Shown: positions 26,918 through 35,515 of the stretch, in pieces
How positions within the stretch are numbered: position 1 is the stretch's first letter
How the letters are laid out: each line of letters starts with the position of its first letter
Assembly (NCBI RefSeq): GCF_030271515.1
Contig: NZ_JASCXI010000002.1
Location: 62,001-126,000 of the forward strand
Length of the DNA stretch: 64,000 nt
Reading direction: 5' to 3'
Origin: Erythrobacter oryzae
GTDB taxonomy: Bacteria > Pseudomonadota > Alphaproteobacteria > Sphingomonadales > Sphingomonadaceae
The notes under the pieces: model-generated
The model's input: only the letters and a program-made list of their open reading frames with translations
What the model was told of the DNA's origin: nothing
The model's database searches: none
Position numbers and translations under genes: made by a program

Positions 26918-27640
26918 ATGGCGGACGAACAGACCTACAGCACGCAGAAGCGGCGGCTCCGCTGGCCGGTGGTGGCCGGGCTGGTGGTGCTGCATATCGC
27001 CGCGCTCTACGGCCTTGCGCGCGCCTTCGCGCCCGACATGACCGCCGCGGTCGAGCGCCAGGTGGTCGCCGCTTTCGACATTACCGCGCCCGAGCCCGCT
27101 CCGCCGCCCCCCGAAAATCGCTCCGAACCGGACGAGGGGGCGCAAGGCGCGCCGGGGCGCGAGGCGGTGGCGAAGCCCGTCGCAGCCGAGGTGCCGCAGC
27201 GGCGGTTGAAGGAGGATGTCGTCCTGCCGCGCGCCTCCTCGACCGGCACGGCGAGCAAATCGGGCGGGGCGGCCGCGGGCGAGGGCACGGGCGCGGCGGG
27301 CAGCGGCGCCGGCACCGGCTCAGGCAATGGCGGTAACGGGCGCGGCGGGGTGGCGGTCTCCAAGCCGGTGCACATCTCGGGCAAGATCGACAATGCGCGC
27401 GACTATCCCGTGCCCCCCGGCGGGCGCGAAGCGCGGCTGGGCACGCAGGTGATCGTGCGCGTCACCGTCACCCCTGAGGGCCGCGCGCGCGACTGCGCCA
27501 TCGTCCGCCCGAGCCCCGACCCCGAGGCCGACCGCATCACCTGCCAACTGGTCGAAAGCCGCCTCGGCTTCCGCCCGGCGATGGATGCGAACGGCAATCC
27601 CGTCGCCGCGCCCTTCTACTGGCGCCAGAAGTGGTTCTGA
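26918..27640 (+). CDS. Energy transducer TonB-like protein
   Basis: A 240-residue periplasm-spanning protein. It has an N-terminal cytoplasmic basic stretch, one membrane anchor (WPVVAGLVVLHIAALYGLA, about 16-34), a Pro-rich then Gly/Ala-rich periplasmic linker (about 60-150) and a C-terminal TonB-type domain (VIVRVTVTPEGRARDCAIVRPSPDPEADRITCQLVESRLGFRPA). It would transfer proton-motive force to TonB-dependent receptors, of which three lie in this window. No exbB/exbD is adjacent. Two cysteines in the C-terminal domain may form a disulfide. Divergent from the hybrid kinase gene (86-bp gap). Confidence 0.85.
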   Translation: MADEQTYSTQKRRLRWPVVAGLVVLHIAALYGLARAFAPDMTAAVERQVVAAFDITAPEPAPPPPENRSEPDEGAQGAPGREAVAKPVAAEVPQRRLKEDVVLPRASSTGTASKSGGAAAGEGTGAAGSGAGTGSGNGGNGRGGVAVSKPVHISGKIDNARDYPVPPGGREARLGTQVIVRVTVTPEGRARDCAIVRPSPDPEADRITCQLVESRLGFRPAMDANGNPVAAPFYWRQKWF

Positions 27641-27746
27641 GCCGCGCCCGGACGCGCCGGATCTGCGCCGAAAAATGACACTTGGCGGTGGCATCGCGCC
27701 GCGCGGCTGATATAGCCGGGCCAGCGCGAAGGGGGCTTTTCGAGAC

Positions 27747-28787
27747 GTGTCGGCGATCCATCCGGTAATCCTGTGCGGCGGCAGCGGCACGCGGCTGTGG
27801 CCGGTCAGCCGCAAGGCCCGCCCCAAGCCCTTCCTGCCGCTGGTGAGCGAGGAGACGCTGTTCGAGCAGGCGGTGCGCCGGGTGGCGGGGGATGATCGCT
27901 TCGCCGCGCCGCTGGTGGTTGCGGGCGCGGACCATGCCGGTCTCATCACGGCCCAGCTCGGCCAGACGCCCGGCGCGCGGCTGGTGATCGAGCCGGCCGC
28001 GAAGAATACCGCCCCCGCCATCGCGCTCGCCGCCGCGCTGCTGCCCGAGGACGCGGTGATGCTGGTCTGCCCGAGCGACCACCACATCGCTGATCCCGCA
28101 GCCTTCCGCGCCGCCGCGCTCGCGGCTGCGGCACTGGCGCGCGAGGACTGGCTCGTCTCCTTCGGGATCGCCGCCGACCGCCCCGAGACCGGCTACGGCT
28201 ACCTCAGACGCGGCGAGCCGCTTGCGGGGGGCTACGCCATCCGCCAGTTCGTCGAGAAGCCCGATCTCGAGCACGCGCAGGAATACCTCGCCAGCGGTGA
28301 GTATTCGTGGAACGGCGGGATCTTCGCCTTCCGCGCGGGACATCTGCTCGCCGAACTCGCCGCGCATCGCCCCGACATAGCGCGGCTGGTGGCCGAGGCG
28401 GTGGCGGGCGGAGTGGCCGAGGGCGCGCGCTTCCATCCCGCGTCCGAGCCTTTCGCCGCGATCGAAGGCGACTCCATCGACTACGCCGTGATGGAGAACA
28501 CCGCCCGCGCCGCGATGGTCCCGGCCGACATGGGCTGGTCCGACATCGGCAACTGGGCCGCGCTCGCCGACGCGCTGGTGGGCGAGGCCGACGCGGCCGG
28601 CAATGTCGCGCGCGGGCGCGTCGACCTGTCGGGTTGCAGCGGGGTCTTCGCCACCACCGATTCCCTGCGCATCTCGGCCGTGGGCCTCGAGGGGGTGTGC
28701 ATCATCGTCTCGGATGGCGAGGTGCTGGTCACCACGCGCGAGGGCGCGCAGGCGGTCGGCAAGCTGCCCGGGGCGGTGAACCAGTGA
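27747..28787 (+). CDS. manC: Mannose-1-phosphate guanylyltransferase
   Basis: Makes GDP-mannose from mannose-1-phosphate and GTP for cell-surface glycans. The 346-residue protein has the nucleotidyltransferase signature GGSGTRLWPVSRKARPKPFLPL near residue 9, EPAAKNTAPAIALAA near 83, CPSDHHI near 110, FVEKPD near 168 and NGGIFAFRA near 189. It lacks the C-terminal isomerase domain of bifunctional enzymes; that activity is supplied by the next gene, which overlaps it by 4 bases. Start codon is GTG 27747. Confidence 0.93.
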   Translation: MSAIHPVILCGGSGTRLWPVSRKARPKPFLPLVSEETLFEQAVRRVAGDDRFAAPLVVAGADHAGLITAQLGQTPGARLVIEPAAKNTAPAIALAAALLPEDAVMLVCPSDHHIADPAAFRAAALAAAALAREDWLVSFGIAADRPETGYGYLRRGEPLAGGYAIRQFVEKPDLEHAQEYLASGEYSWNGGIFAFRAGHLLAELAAHRPDIARLVAEAVAGGVAEGARFHPASEPFAAIEGDSIDYAVMENTARAAMVPADMGWSDIGNWAALADALVGEADAAGNVARGRVDLSGCSGVFATTDSLRISAVGLEGVCIIVSDGEVLVTTREGAQAVGKLPGAVNQ

Positions 28788-29587
28788 CGGCGCGCCGGCT
28801 CCCGACGAAGCTGGTCGAGAAGGTGTGGGGCCGCGACGTGCTGCCTGCGCCTTTCGCCGCGCCCGAGGGTGTGCGGATCGGCGAGATCTGGTTCGAACCC
28901 CCGCCCGAAGTGCCGCAGGTGCTGGTCAAATATCTCTTCACCTCCGAGAAATTGTCGGTGCAAGTGCACCCCTCGGACGACACCGCGCTCCCCGGCGAGG
29001 CGGGCAAGGAGGAGTGCTGGCTGGTGCTCGACGCCGAGCCCGATGCGCGCCTCGCCATCGGGTTCGAGCGTGAGGTCACCCCCGAAGAGATCGCAGCCGC
29101 CGCGCAGGATGGCACCATCGAGGATCTGCTGACCTGGCACCCGGCCCGTTCCGGCGACCTGTTCTACCTCCCCGCAGGCACGGTTCACGCCATCGGCCCG
29201 GGTCTCGCGCTGGTCGAGGTGCAGCAGACCAGCGAGACCACCTTCCGCCTCTATGACTACGGCCGCCCGCGCGAGCTTCATCTGGAGCGGGCCCTCGCTG
29301 TCGCTTCGGGAGGCCCTTACGGGCCGGAGAACAAGCGTAGCATCGCCGCCGGGCAGGTGCTGGTCGACGGCCCGCACTTCCGGCTCGACCGGATCGCTGG
29401 CGCACCCGATGCAGCGACGCTGGCGGCCTATGAGGGCGCGCTGCTGGTGTTGCCGCTCGAGGGCGAGGTGGCCGCGCGCGATGGCGCGGCGCGGGCAGGG
29501 GCGGGGGAGTGCCTGGTGGCAGACGGGCTCGATGCCCTCGATTTCAGTGCAGCGAAGGTGACCTTGCTGACCCGCGCCGCAAGTTGA
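28784..29587 (+). CDS. manA: Class I mannose-6-phosphate isomerase
   Basis: Interconverts fructose-6-phosphate and mannose-6-phosphate, feeding manC. The 267-residue protein is at the short end for the class. Zinc ligands are visible: Gln and His in VQVHPSDD (about 64-68), Glu in KEECWLVL and His in AGTVHAIG (about 130). Its start GTG 28784 overlaps the manC stop in GTGA, showing translational coupling. A phosphomannomutase to complete the GDP-mannose route is not in the window. The 105-bp gap to the convergent bphP gene holds a TTGACA and AT-rich run but no clear gene. Confidence 0.9.
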   Translation: MTARRLPTKLVEKVWGRDVLPAPFAAPEGVRIGEIWFEPPPEVPQVLVKYLFTSEKLSVQVHPSDDTALPGEAGKEECWLVLDAEPDARLAIGFEREVTPEEIAAAAQDGTIEDLLTWHPARSGDLFYLPAGTVHAIGPGLALVEVQQTSETTFRLYDYGRPRELHLERALAVASGGPYGPENKRSIAAGQVLVDGPHFRLDRIAGAPDAATLAAYEGALLVLPLEGEVAARDGAARAGAGECLVADGLDALDFSAAKVTLLTRAAS

Positions 29588-29692
29588 CATAGTACAGACG
29601 GTGCAATTCCACCGCTGAAATTCGCTATTGAAAAACAAAGAGAATTTTTGCGAATCAGTCGCAGGAAGCGCTTTCCAACACGCGGCCCTGCC

Positions 29693-32236
29693 CTAGGCCC
29701 CGACCAGCAACCGCTCGATTTCTGTCATCCCGTAGGGCTTCCTCAGCACCGCCTCCGCGCCCAGCCGCTCGAACTGGCCCGCGCCTTCGGCATAGCCCGT
29801 CGCCAGCACGAAGCGCACGCCCGCCGCGCGCAGCGCGTCGGCGATGGGTTCCGAGCTCTCGCCGCCAAGGTTGAAGTCGATGATCGCGAAGTCCGGCGGA
29901 TCATCCGCAATCGCTGCAAGCGCGCCGCCCACCGAGCTTTCCAGCCGCACTTCGGCAACGCCGAGGCGCTTCAGATTCTCCTCGGTGTCGAGCGCGATGA
30001 TGATCGAGTCCTCCACCACCAGCACCCGCGCGGGCGCGTCGGGCGGCAGGCGGTCGGCGCGCATCGGATCGGGCTTGGGCACCGGCACGCCGCGACGCCC
30101 CGCATCGGGCGCGGCGAGGAAGCGTGCGGGGACGAGGAAGTCGGCCTCGACCCCGGCCAGGCGGTAGCGCACGTCGGCCTCGCCCTGCAGGTCGTGCGGG
30201 ATCGAGCGGGTGATGATGGTCGAGCCGAAGCCGTGGCGCGTCGGCGCGGTCACCGGCGGGCCGCCGCTCTCGCGCCAGCGCAGCGCGAGATCGCCAAAGG
30301 CGGTGCGGGCGATGCTCACCTCGACGCGCCCGGCGCGCGCCGAGAGGCTGCCATACTTGGCCGAGTTCGTCGCCAGTTCGTGCACCACCAGCGCGAGGAT
30401 GGTGTAGGCCTCGGGCGCGACCAGCACATCCTCGCCCGACAGGCGGAAGCGCGCGCGGTCCGACCCGCAATAGGGTGCAAGCTCCGCCTCGATCAGTCGG
30501 ACGAGGCTCGCCGGGCCCCAGTTCTTTGCGGTGATGTTGTCATGCGCGGCGGCGAGCGCGGCGATGCGCCCGCCGACAATCGCGGCAAAGCCGGGCACTG
30601 AAAGCGCCTCGGCCTGCGACTGCGAGACCAGCGCGCGGATCAGCCCGAGGATGTTGCGCACGCGGTGGTTGAGTTCGGCGATCAGCAGGTCCTGCTGCTC
30701 GGCCGCGCGAGCGCGCTCGCGGGTGAGGTCCGCGCTCATGCGCAGGATCACCTCGATCAGCGTGCGGCGCAGGCGCGCGGCGATCTCGCATTCCTCGGGG
30801 CTCCACTCGGCCGAGCGCCCGCGCACCGTCTCCTGCCATGCCGCAAAGCTGGCGCGCGGCTGGAGCAGCTGTCCGGGCGCGGCGGCGGCCTTGGCCGGGT
30901 CGCCCGCCCAGGTCACCACCCGCTCGAGCGGGCGGCGCCACAGCACCAGCGAATCGCGCGTGCCGCGCGACAGCGGCAGCACCAGCGCGCCCGCCGCGCG
31001 GCCCGCGAAGGCGGCGGCGTCGGGGATCTGGTCGGCGAGCCGCGTGCTCGCATGGGTCGCCCCGCCCAGCGTTCCGGCGAGCAGGGGGGCGATGGCGCGG
31101 AATTCCGCCTCGCCCGGCGCTTCGCCGCTGGCGCGGTATTCGTTATCGGCGAAGAGCGAGATGCCGTCATGCGGGATCGTGCCGGTGAGCAGCTCCTCGA
31201 TCATCGGCAGGCTGTCCGCCAGCGTCACCCCGCCCGCAAGGCGCAGCAGCAGCCGGTCATTGAGTTGCCGCGCCCGTTCGCGCAGCCCCTCGGCCTGCGC
31301 CACGAGGATGCGGTCGAGCATCAGCGAGAAGGTCTGGCTGAGCAGCTCGGCGACGGTGCGCAGCGAATAGGCCGGCAGGCGCGGTGTGCGGTGGTGGCAC
31401 GAGATCATGCCCCACAACCGGTCATGGCGCACGATCGCGATCGCAAGGCTCGCGCCCACCCCCATGTTGCGCATGTAGGCAAGGTGCATCTTGGAATGCG
31501 CGCGCAGCATCGACATCGACATGTCGAGCGGCTCTTCCTCCTCGCTCAGGGCCGGGACGACCGGCACCGCGTCCGCCTCCATGTCGGCGATGATGCGGAA
31601 GCGGTTGCGGCGGAACAGCTCGCGCGCCTGCTGCGGGATGTCGGCGGCGGGGTAGCGCAGGCCGAGGAAGGGCTCGAGCGCCTCGTCGCGGTCCTCGGCG
31701 ATCACCTCGCCGCTTTCGTCGGGGTGGAAGCGGTAGACCATGACGCGGTCGTAGCCGGTCATCTGCCGCACCAGCCGCGCGGCGGTGCCGGTGAGGTCGG
31801 CAAGGCTGGCAGCGGCTTCGAGCTGGGCGATGACGGGGACGATCATGCTGACATGGTCGGCGAAGTCGGTGCGCGCATGAGGCTCGAACTCGATCACCGA
31901 GAGCCCGCAGGACATGTGCACCGCGCAATCGAACAGCGCTCCGCTGCCGGTGAGGTCGAGGCCGAAGCGGCGGCCGAGCGTGTCGATGCCCGGCAGACCC
32001 GCCAGCGCCGCACGGATCGCCTCGAGCGCTTGCGGAGCGAGGATCTCGGCAAGCGGCGTACCGGTCGGGGGGAGGACGGCAAGGCCCAGCATTTCGGCGA
32101 GATTGGCCGAGACGTGGACGGTGCGCCCGGCTGCGTCGGCGGCGATCAGCCCGCCGAAGCTCTGGATCGCGGCGATGTGGTGGATCGCCTCGCGGTCGCA
32201 CTCTGTAAGCGCGTCGGGGCGCTGGTGGAGGTTCAT
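29693..32236 (-). CDS. bphP: Bacteriophytochrome with HWE-type histidine kinase and C-terminal receiver
   Basis: Red/far-red light sensor of 847 residues. Order: PAS domain with biliverdin-linking Cys13 (TECDREAIHHIAAIQSFG); GAF domain with PAADIP (the PASDIP motif) and AYMRNMGVGAS; PHY domain with the tongue motif PRASF (about 465); kinase core with an HWE/HisKA_2-like His in ELNHRVRNILGLI (about 521) and a HATPase region (VHELATNSAKYGSLS); and a C-terminal receiver with Asp in FAIIDFNLGG (about 785). The hybrid layout suggests internal phosphotransfer before output. It begins within the stop of the heme oxygenase gene (4-base overlap), which supplies its chromophore. Confidence 0.95.
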   Translation of the reverse strand: MNLHQRPDALTECDREAIHHIAAIQSFGGLIAADAAGRTVHVSANLAEMLGLAVLPPTGTPLAEILAPQALEAIRAALAGLPGIDTLGRRFGLDLTGSGALFDCAVHMSCGLSVIEFEPHARTDFADHVSMIVPVIAQLEAAASLADLTGTAARLVRQMTGYDRVMVYRFHPDESGEVIAEDRDEALEPFLGLRYPAADIPQQARELFRRNRFRIIADMEADAVPVVPALSEEEEPLDMSMSMLRAHSKMHLAYMRNMGVGASLAIAIVRHDRLWGMISCHHRTPRLPAYSLRTVAELLSQTFSLMLDRILVAQAEGLRERARQLNDRLLLRLAGGVTLADSLPMIEELLTGTIPHDGISLFADNEYRASGEAPGEAEFRAIAPLLAGTLGGATHASTRLADQIPDAAAFAGRAAGALVLPLSRGTRDSLVLWRRPLERVVTWAGDPAKAAAAPGQLLQPRASFAAWQETVRGRSAEWSPEECEIAARLRRTLIEVILRMSADLTRERARAAEQQDLLIAELNHRVRNILGLIRALVSQSQAEALSVPGFAAIVGGRIAALAAAHDNITAKNWGPASLVRLIEAELAPYCGSDRARFRLSGEDVLVAPEAYTILALVVHELATNSAKYGSLSARAGRVEVSIARTAFGDLALRWRESGGPPVTAPTRHGFGSTIITRSIPHDLQGEADVRYRLAGVEADFLVPARFLAAPDAGRRGVPVPKPDPMRADRLPPDAPARVLVVEDSIIIALDTEENLKRLGVAEVRLESSVGGALAAIADDPPDFAIIDFNLGGESSEPIADALRAAGVRFVLATGYAEGAGQFERLGAEAVLRKPYGMTEIERLLVGA

Positions 32237-32817
32237 GCGGGGACGCTTTCGGGGGCTTCAGCCACACCTAGGAAGTGCGCGAAGACCGCCTCGGCCGCAT
32301 GGGTCGCGCCCTCGGCTTCGGCGGCGGCGGCGGGGCGCTCGATCCGGGCGCGCAAGTCCTGCCAGAAGGCCATCGCGCGATCGTCGCCGAGGAAGGCGGT
32401 CGGCCAGGCGCCGCTGCCGATCCGCGCGACCTGCTTGGCGATCGCCTTGTTGCCGAGCGCCGATCCTGCCAGCACCCAGGCAATGCCGAGCGCGGCGCCC
32501 GGCCCGGGGCGGCCGATGGTGAACAGCTGCGCGGGCGGCGGCACCGCAAGCCCGAGCTGTCCCAGATCCTGCGCGATCAGCCCGGTCTGCGGCGGCGGGA
32601 CCAGCCCTGCCGGGGCGTGGGCGGCCAGCCAGCTTTCGAGCGGCGCGCGGGCGGCGTGCTGGAGGCTGAGGAAACGGGCGTAGTCGTCACGGGTCTGCCA
32701 TCCGCTCGCCGCCTGCATCGCGTGGTCGAGGAGGTCATGCGCGGCCATGGTCGCGGCGCGCAGATGGGTGCGCAGGCTTTCGCCCGGCGCTGCGCCTGCT
32801 GTGGTGGCCCTCGCCAT
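32233..32817 (-). CDS. bphO: Biliverdin-producing heme oxygenase
   Basis: Opens heme to biliverdin, the chromophore of the co-transcribed bacteriophytochrome. The 194-residue protein has the proximal His27 in ATMAAHDLLDHAM and the distal-helix Gly-rich segment GIAWVLAGSALGNKAIAKQV near 110-130. Start ATG 32817 has GGAAGGA five to six bases upstream; upstream in-frame codons lack family similarity. Its stop overlaps the bphP start. A TGTC-N10-GACA site lies about 95 bases upstream and overlaps a TTGACA hexamer, so the operon may be under light/redox control. Confidence 0.92.
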   Translation of the reverse strand: MARATTAGAAPGESLRTHLRAATMAAHDLLDHAMQAASGWQTRDDYARFLSLQHAARAPLESWLAAHAPAGLVPPPQTGLIAQDLGQLGLAVPPPAQLFTIGRPGPGAALGIAWVLAGSALGNKAIAKQVARIGSGAWPTAFLGDDRAMAFWQDLRARIERPAAAAEAEGATHAAEAVFAHFLGVAEAPESVPA

Positions 32818-32911
32818 AACCCGTCCTTCCCGCCCGAATCGGCCCTGAGACCGACTTGCCGCATCATCAGGGATCCCGGCCCGAGTGTAAGGCAAACTAG
32901 GCTAACGCCCA

Positions 32912-32929
32912 TGTCAAATGTTTATGACA
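32912..32929 (-). promoter_or_regulatory. Candidate PpsR/CrtJ-type operator upstream of bphO-bphP
   Basis: TGTCAAATGTTTATGACA fits the TGT-N12-ACA consensus (and the tighter TGTC-N10-GACA) of the PpsR/CrtJ repressors of phototrophic alphaproteobacteria. Read toward bphO, its right half is part of TTGACA, a good -35 hexamer, so binding would block transcription. The motif has only eight fixed bases; its location is the main support. Confidence 0.5.
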
Positions 32930-32978
32930 CAGGTGGAGGGGAGTCGCAATCGCGAACGGGTAGGGAATTGCCCGTAAT

Positions 32979-33278
32979 TCAGGGGGCGAGCAGCCGCCCG
33001 CCTTCTTTCTTCACCGCCGCTTCGAGCGGGCCTCTCATCACCGAGAACAAGAGCGGCAGGTCCATCTCGATCACCACGTCGTGCTCGCGCACCTCGACCC
33101 CGCCGGGGATGGTCTGGCCCATGACGACCGCGGTGATGCTCATGCGGTCTTCCGACGGCCAGTCGGTGGTGACCTTGGCGAGGCCGGGGGGAAAGAACCC
33201 GCCGATCTCGCCTGCGTGCTTGTGCATGCGGGCGCGCACTTCGGCCTTGGTGAGGTCGTGGGGGAGCGTGACGCGCAT
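32979..33278 (-). CDS. Polyhydroxyalkanoic acid system family protein
   Basis: A 99-residue protein matching the PHA-granule-region family (PF09650 type): MRVTLPHDLTKAEVRARMHKH at the N-terminus, then DRMSITAVVMGQTIPGGVEV and DLPLLFSVMRGPLEAAVKKEG. The family is a small alpha/beta fold often found near PHA synthesis genes; its molecular role is unclear. Here no PHA synthase or phasin gene adjoins. It follows the XpaC-like gene with 3 bases between, so it belongs to that leftward transcript. Confidence 0.8.
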   Translation of the reverse strand: MRVTLPHDLTKAEVRARMHKHAGEIGGFFPPGLAKVTTDWPSEDRMSITAVVMGQTIPGGVEVREHDVVIEMDLPLLFSVMRGPLEAAVKKEGGRLLAP

Positions 33279-33281
33279 CGC

Positions 33282-34088
33282 CTAGCGCTCCTGCTTGGCG
33301 GGGATCGCCGAGAAGTCGGGGAGCGGCACGCCGGTATCGGGCATCGCATCTTCGAGCGCCTCGGCCCCGCCATAGCGGTATTCGAGATAGCGGCTCTTGA
33401 TCGCGAGATCGTCAAGCGCGCCTTCGGCCAGCCGCCGCGTTACCCGGTCGACCTCGCCCGAAAGCTTGGTCAGGCTGTCGGTCAGGCGCTGGTCGGCGGT
33501 CTTGCCGGCATATTCCTCGCCGCGCAGGTGCTGGGGGATCTTGCGGTAGTTGTCGATCGTCTCGGGGATGTATTCGCCCACCAGCTCGCGCACTTCGGCC
33601 ATCGCGGGCTCGTTGTCGCCGAGGCCTTTGAGTTGCAGCCCGAGTGCATCGAGCTGCACGCCGAGCTGGTCGACCAGCGCCTGCGCGGGCGGGGGCAGCG
33701 CGGGGCGCTGGGCTTCGAGCCACAGTTCGGTGCGCGCGACCATCTGGTGCGGGTTGCCCTGCTTCAACTCCTCGCGCTTCGGGGTCTTCACTTTCCCGGT
33801 CACCGCGAACATGGCGAAAACGAAGGCGGTGAGCGCGACGACGGTCATCACCCCCCAGAAGCCGATCCCGCCGATGATCGCGCCGGTGATCCCGGCCCCG
33901 ACATAGAGCGCGAGCAGCGCCAGCGCGATGTTGCGCACCTTCTTCAGCAGCGCCTTGGTCTTCACCTCGGCCGAGGCCTTGCCGATGCTGCTCCCGCGCG
34001 GTGCCGGGCGGTGCGTCCCGCCCTCGCGCTGGGTCGCCAGAGATCGTCTGGCGCTTTGCATCTGCTGTTCGGGCGTTTCGTAGACCAT
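33282..34088 (-). CDS. XpaC-like membrane protein of the TelA operon
   Basis: A 268-residue protein with a basic N-terminal tail, two close membrane segments (NIALALLALYVGAGITGAIIG and GFWGVMTVVALTAFVFAMFAV, about 52-95) and a cytoplasmic helical domain (VDQLGVQLDALGLQLKGLG onward). Together with telA immediately upstream (12-bp gap) this matches the xpaC-telA pair known from Bacillus and proteobacteria. XpaC was named for a 5-bromo-4-chloroindolyl phosphate hydrolysis phenotype, but no phosphatase motif is visible here. The call depends largely on context and architecture. Confidence 0.65.
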   Translation of the reverse strand: MVYETPEQQMQSARRSLATQREGGTHRPAPRGSSIGKASAEVKTKALLKKVRNIALALLALYVGAGITGAIIGGIGFWGVMTVVALTAFVFAMFAVTGKVKTPKREELKQGNPHQMVARTELWLEAQRPALPPPAQALVDQLGVQLDALGLQLKGLGDNEPAMAEVRELVGEYIPETIDNYRKIPQHLRGEEYAGKTADQRLTDSLTKLSGEVDRVTRRLAEGALDDLAIKSRYLEYRYGGAEALEDAMPDTGVPLPDFSAIPAKQER

Positions 34089-34100
34089 CAGGCTCCCGAT

Positions 34101-35312
34101 CTACTTGTCCAGCGCCAGCAGCGAGGGCGTCTGCGAGGCGACCTTGGCCTGGGCCTGCGCCTGACCCTCGGCGCGGGCGATATAGCCCTTCGACTTCTCG
34201 ACTTCGCTGGTCAGCACGGTCACGGTCTGCTTCATCGATTCCAGAGCGCGGACCTTGAAATTGTCGACCTCGTCCATCGTGTCGTAGATGTTCTGGAAGG
34301 CGCGCTGGAGGGTTTCGAGCGGGATGGTCGAAGAGGCCGCCTGCTCGTGGATCTGCGCGGTCTGTTCGCGCAGCAGCGCGCTGGTCGAATCGATGATGTC
34401 GCTGGTGGTCTTGTTGAGCGCCGTGATCTGGCCGAGCACCAGCCGCTGGTTGGTCATCGCCTGCGCCACGGTCACCGCGGTGCGCAGCGCGCCCACGGTG
34501 GTGGTGCTGGCGCGGTCGACGCCCTTCACCAGCTCGACATTGTTCTTCTTGACCAGATCGAGCGCCAGATAGCCCTGCACGCTCACCGCCATCTGGGTCA
34601 GCAGGTCCTGCGTGCGCTGGCGGACATAGAACAGCGCGGATTCACGCAGCGCCTTGGCCTTGGCGGGGTCGGAGCTGTCGAGTTCCAACGCTTTGGCCTC
34701 GAGCCGCGCGTCGAGCGTCTTGGCGATGTGGATCATCTGCTCCAACTCGCCCATCGCTGCCCACAGCTTCTGGCGCTCGGTATCGATCGCGGCGTTGTCG
34801 AGGTGCAGCTCCTTCTTGCCGCTTTCGAGCCGCTGCAGGATCGAGGCGATGTGCCCCTGCGCGCTGGTGTAGCTGTCGAAGTAGTTCTTGATCTTGTTGC
34901 CGAAAGGAATGATCCCGAGGATCTTGCGCGGGCCCGAAAGCTTGCCCTGCCGGCCCGGATCGAGATCCTCGACCGTGCGGCGCAGTTCGGCGAGGTCCTT
35001 GCCGACCGTCCCGTCCCCGTCCATCGCGCGCACCGGGCGGTCGAGGAAGCGGTTCGACATCGCCGCTGCGGCGCGGATCTGTTCCTGCCCCATGCGGGTG
35101 ATCTGGTCGACCTTCTCGCCGAAGGCCGGGGAATTGGCATCGACCTGCACCAGCTCGTCGACGAAGGCGTCGACCTTGGTGTCGAGCTTGGACTTCTGCT
35201 CGGTGGTGACCGGGACGAGCCCCACCGCCTGCTCGGGCGCGACCTGCGGCACCGGATCGGGCGGCGTCAGGGTGAACGGGGTTGCGGTTGCCGTTGTGGT
35301 CTCGGTGCTCAT
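34101..35312 (-). CDS. telA: TelA-family toxic anion resistance protein
   Basis: Cytosolic helical protein of 403 residues matching the TelA/KlaA family (linked to tellurite and other toxic anion or envelope stress). After an acidic, Pro/Thr-rich start it shows the family strings FGEKVDQITRMGQEQIRAAAAMSN, LDPGRQGKLSGPRKILGIIPFGNKIKNYFDSY and LVKGVDRASTTTVGALRTAVTVAQ. The biochemical role is not established. First gene of the leftward telA-xpaC-PHA operon; divergent from the DUF389 gene across 203 bp that show no recognisable site. Confidence 0.9.
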   Translation of the reverse strand: MSTETTTATATPFTLTPPDPVPQVAPEQAVGLVPVTTEQKSKLDTKVDAFVDELVQVDANSPAFGEKVDQITRMGQEQIRAAAAMSNRFLDRPVRAMDGDGTVGKDLAELRRTVEDLDPGRQGKLSGPRKILGIIPFGNKIKNYFDSYTSAQGHIASILQRLESGKKELHLDNAAIDTERQKLWAAMGELEQMIHIAKTLDARLEAKALELDSSDPAKAKALRESALFYVRQRTQDLLTQMAVSVQGYLALDLVKKNNVELVKGVDRASTTTVGALRTAVTVAQAMTNQRLVLGQITALNKTTSDIIDSTSALLREQTAQIHEQAASSTIPLETLQRAFQNIYDTMDEVDNFKVRALESMKQTVTVLTSEVEKSKGYIARAEGQAQAQAKVASQTPSLLALDK

Positions 35313-35515
35313 GCCTGCTCTCGTGCTCCCTGTAGCCCTGCCCCGGGCGGGCCGCTTCCCACTGTATTAGTAATCTAAGACACGCCTTTCAAGCGTGGCC
35401 GCGCATCGTAAGCCGGAAAGGGGCCCCGCGTCCACCGCGCCCGCAGCGGGGTTGGCAGCGAGCGGAAGGGCGGGCTATCGTTGCCGGACCCCGCGAACTG
35501 ACAAAGGCTTAGCGC

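Noticed and set aside
33081..35378. A 765-codon open frame on the plus strand
   Set aside because: Antisense to the PHA-system, XpaC-like and TelA genes, all of which have clear family patterns.
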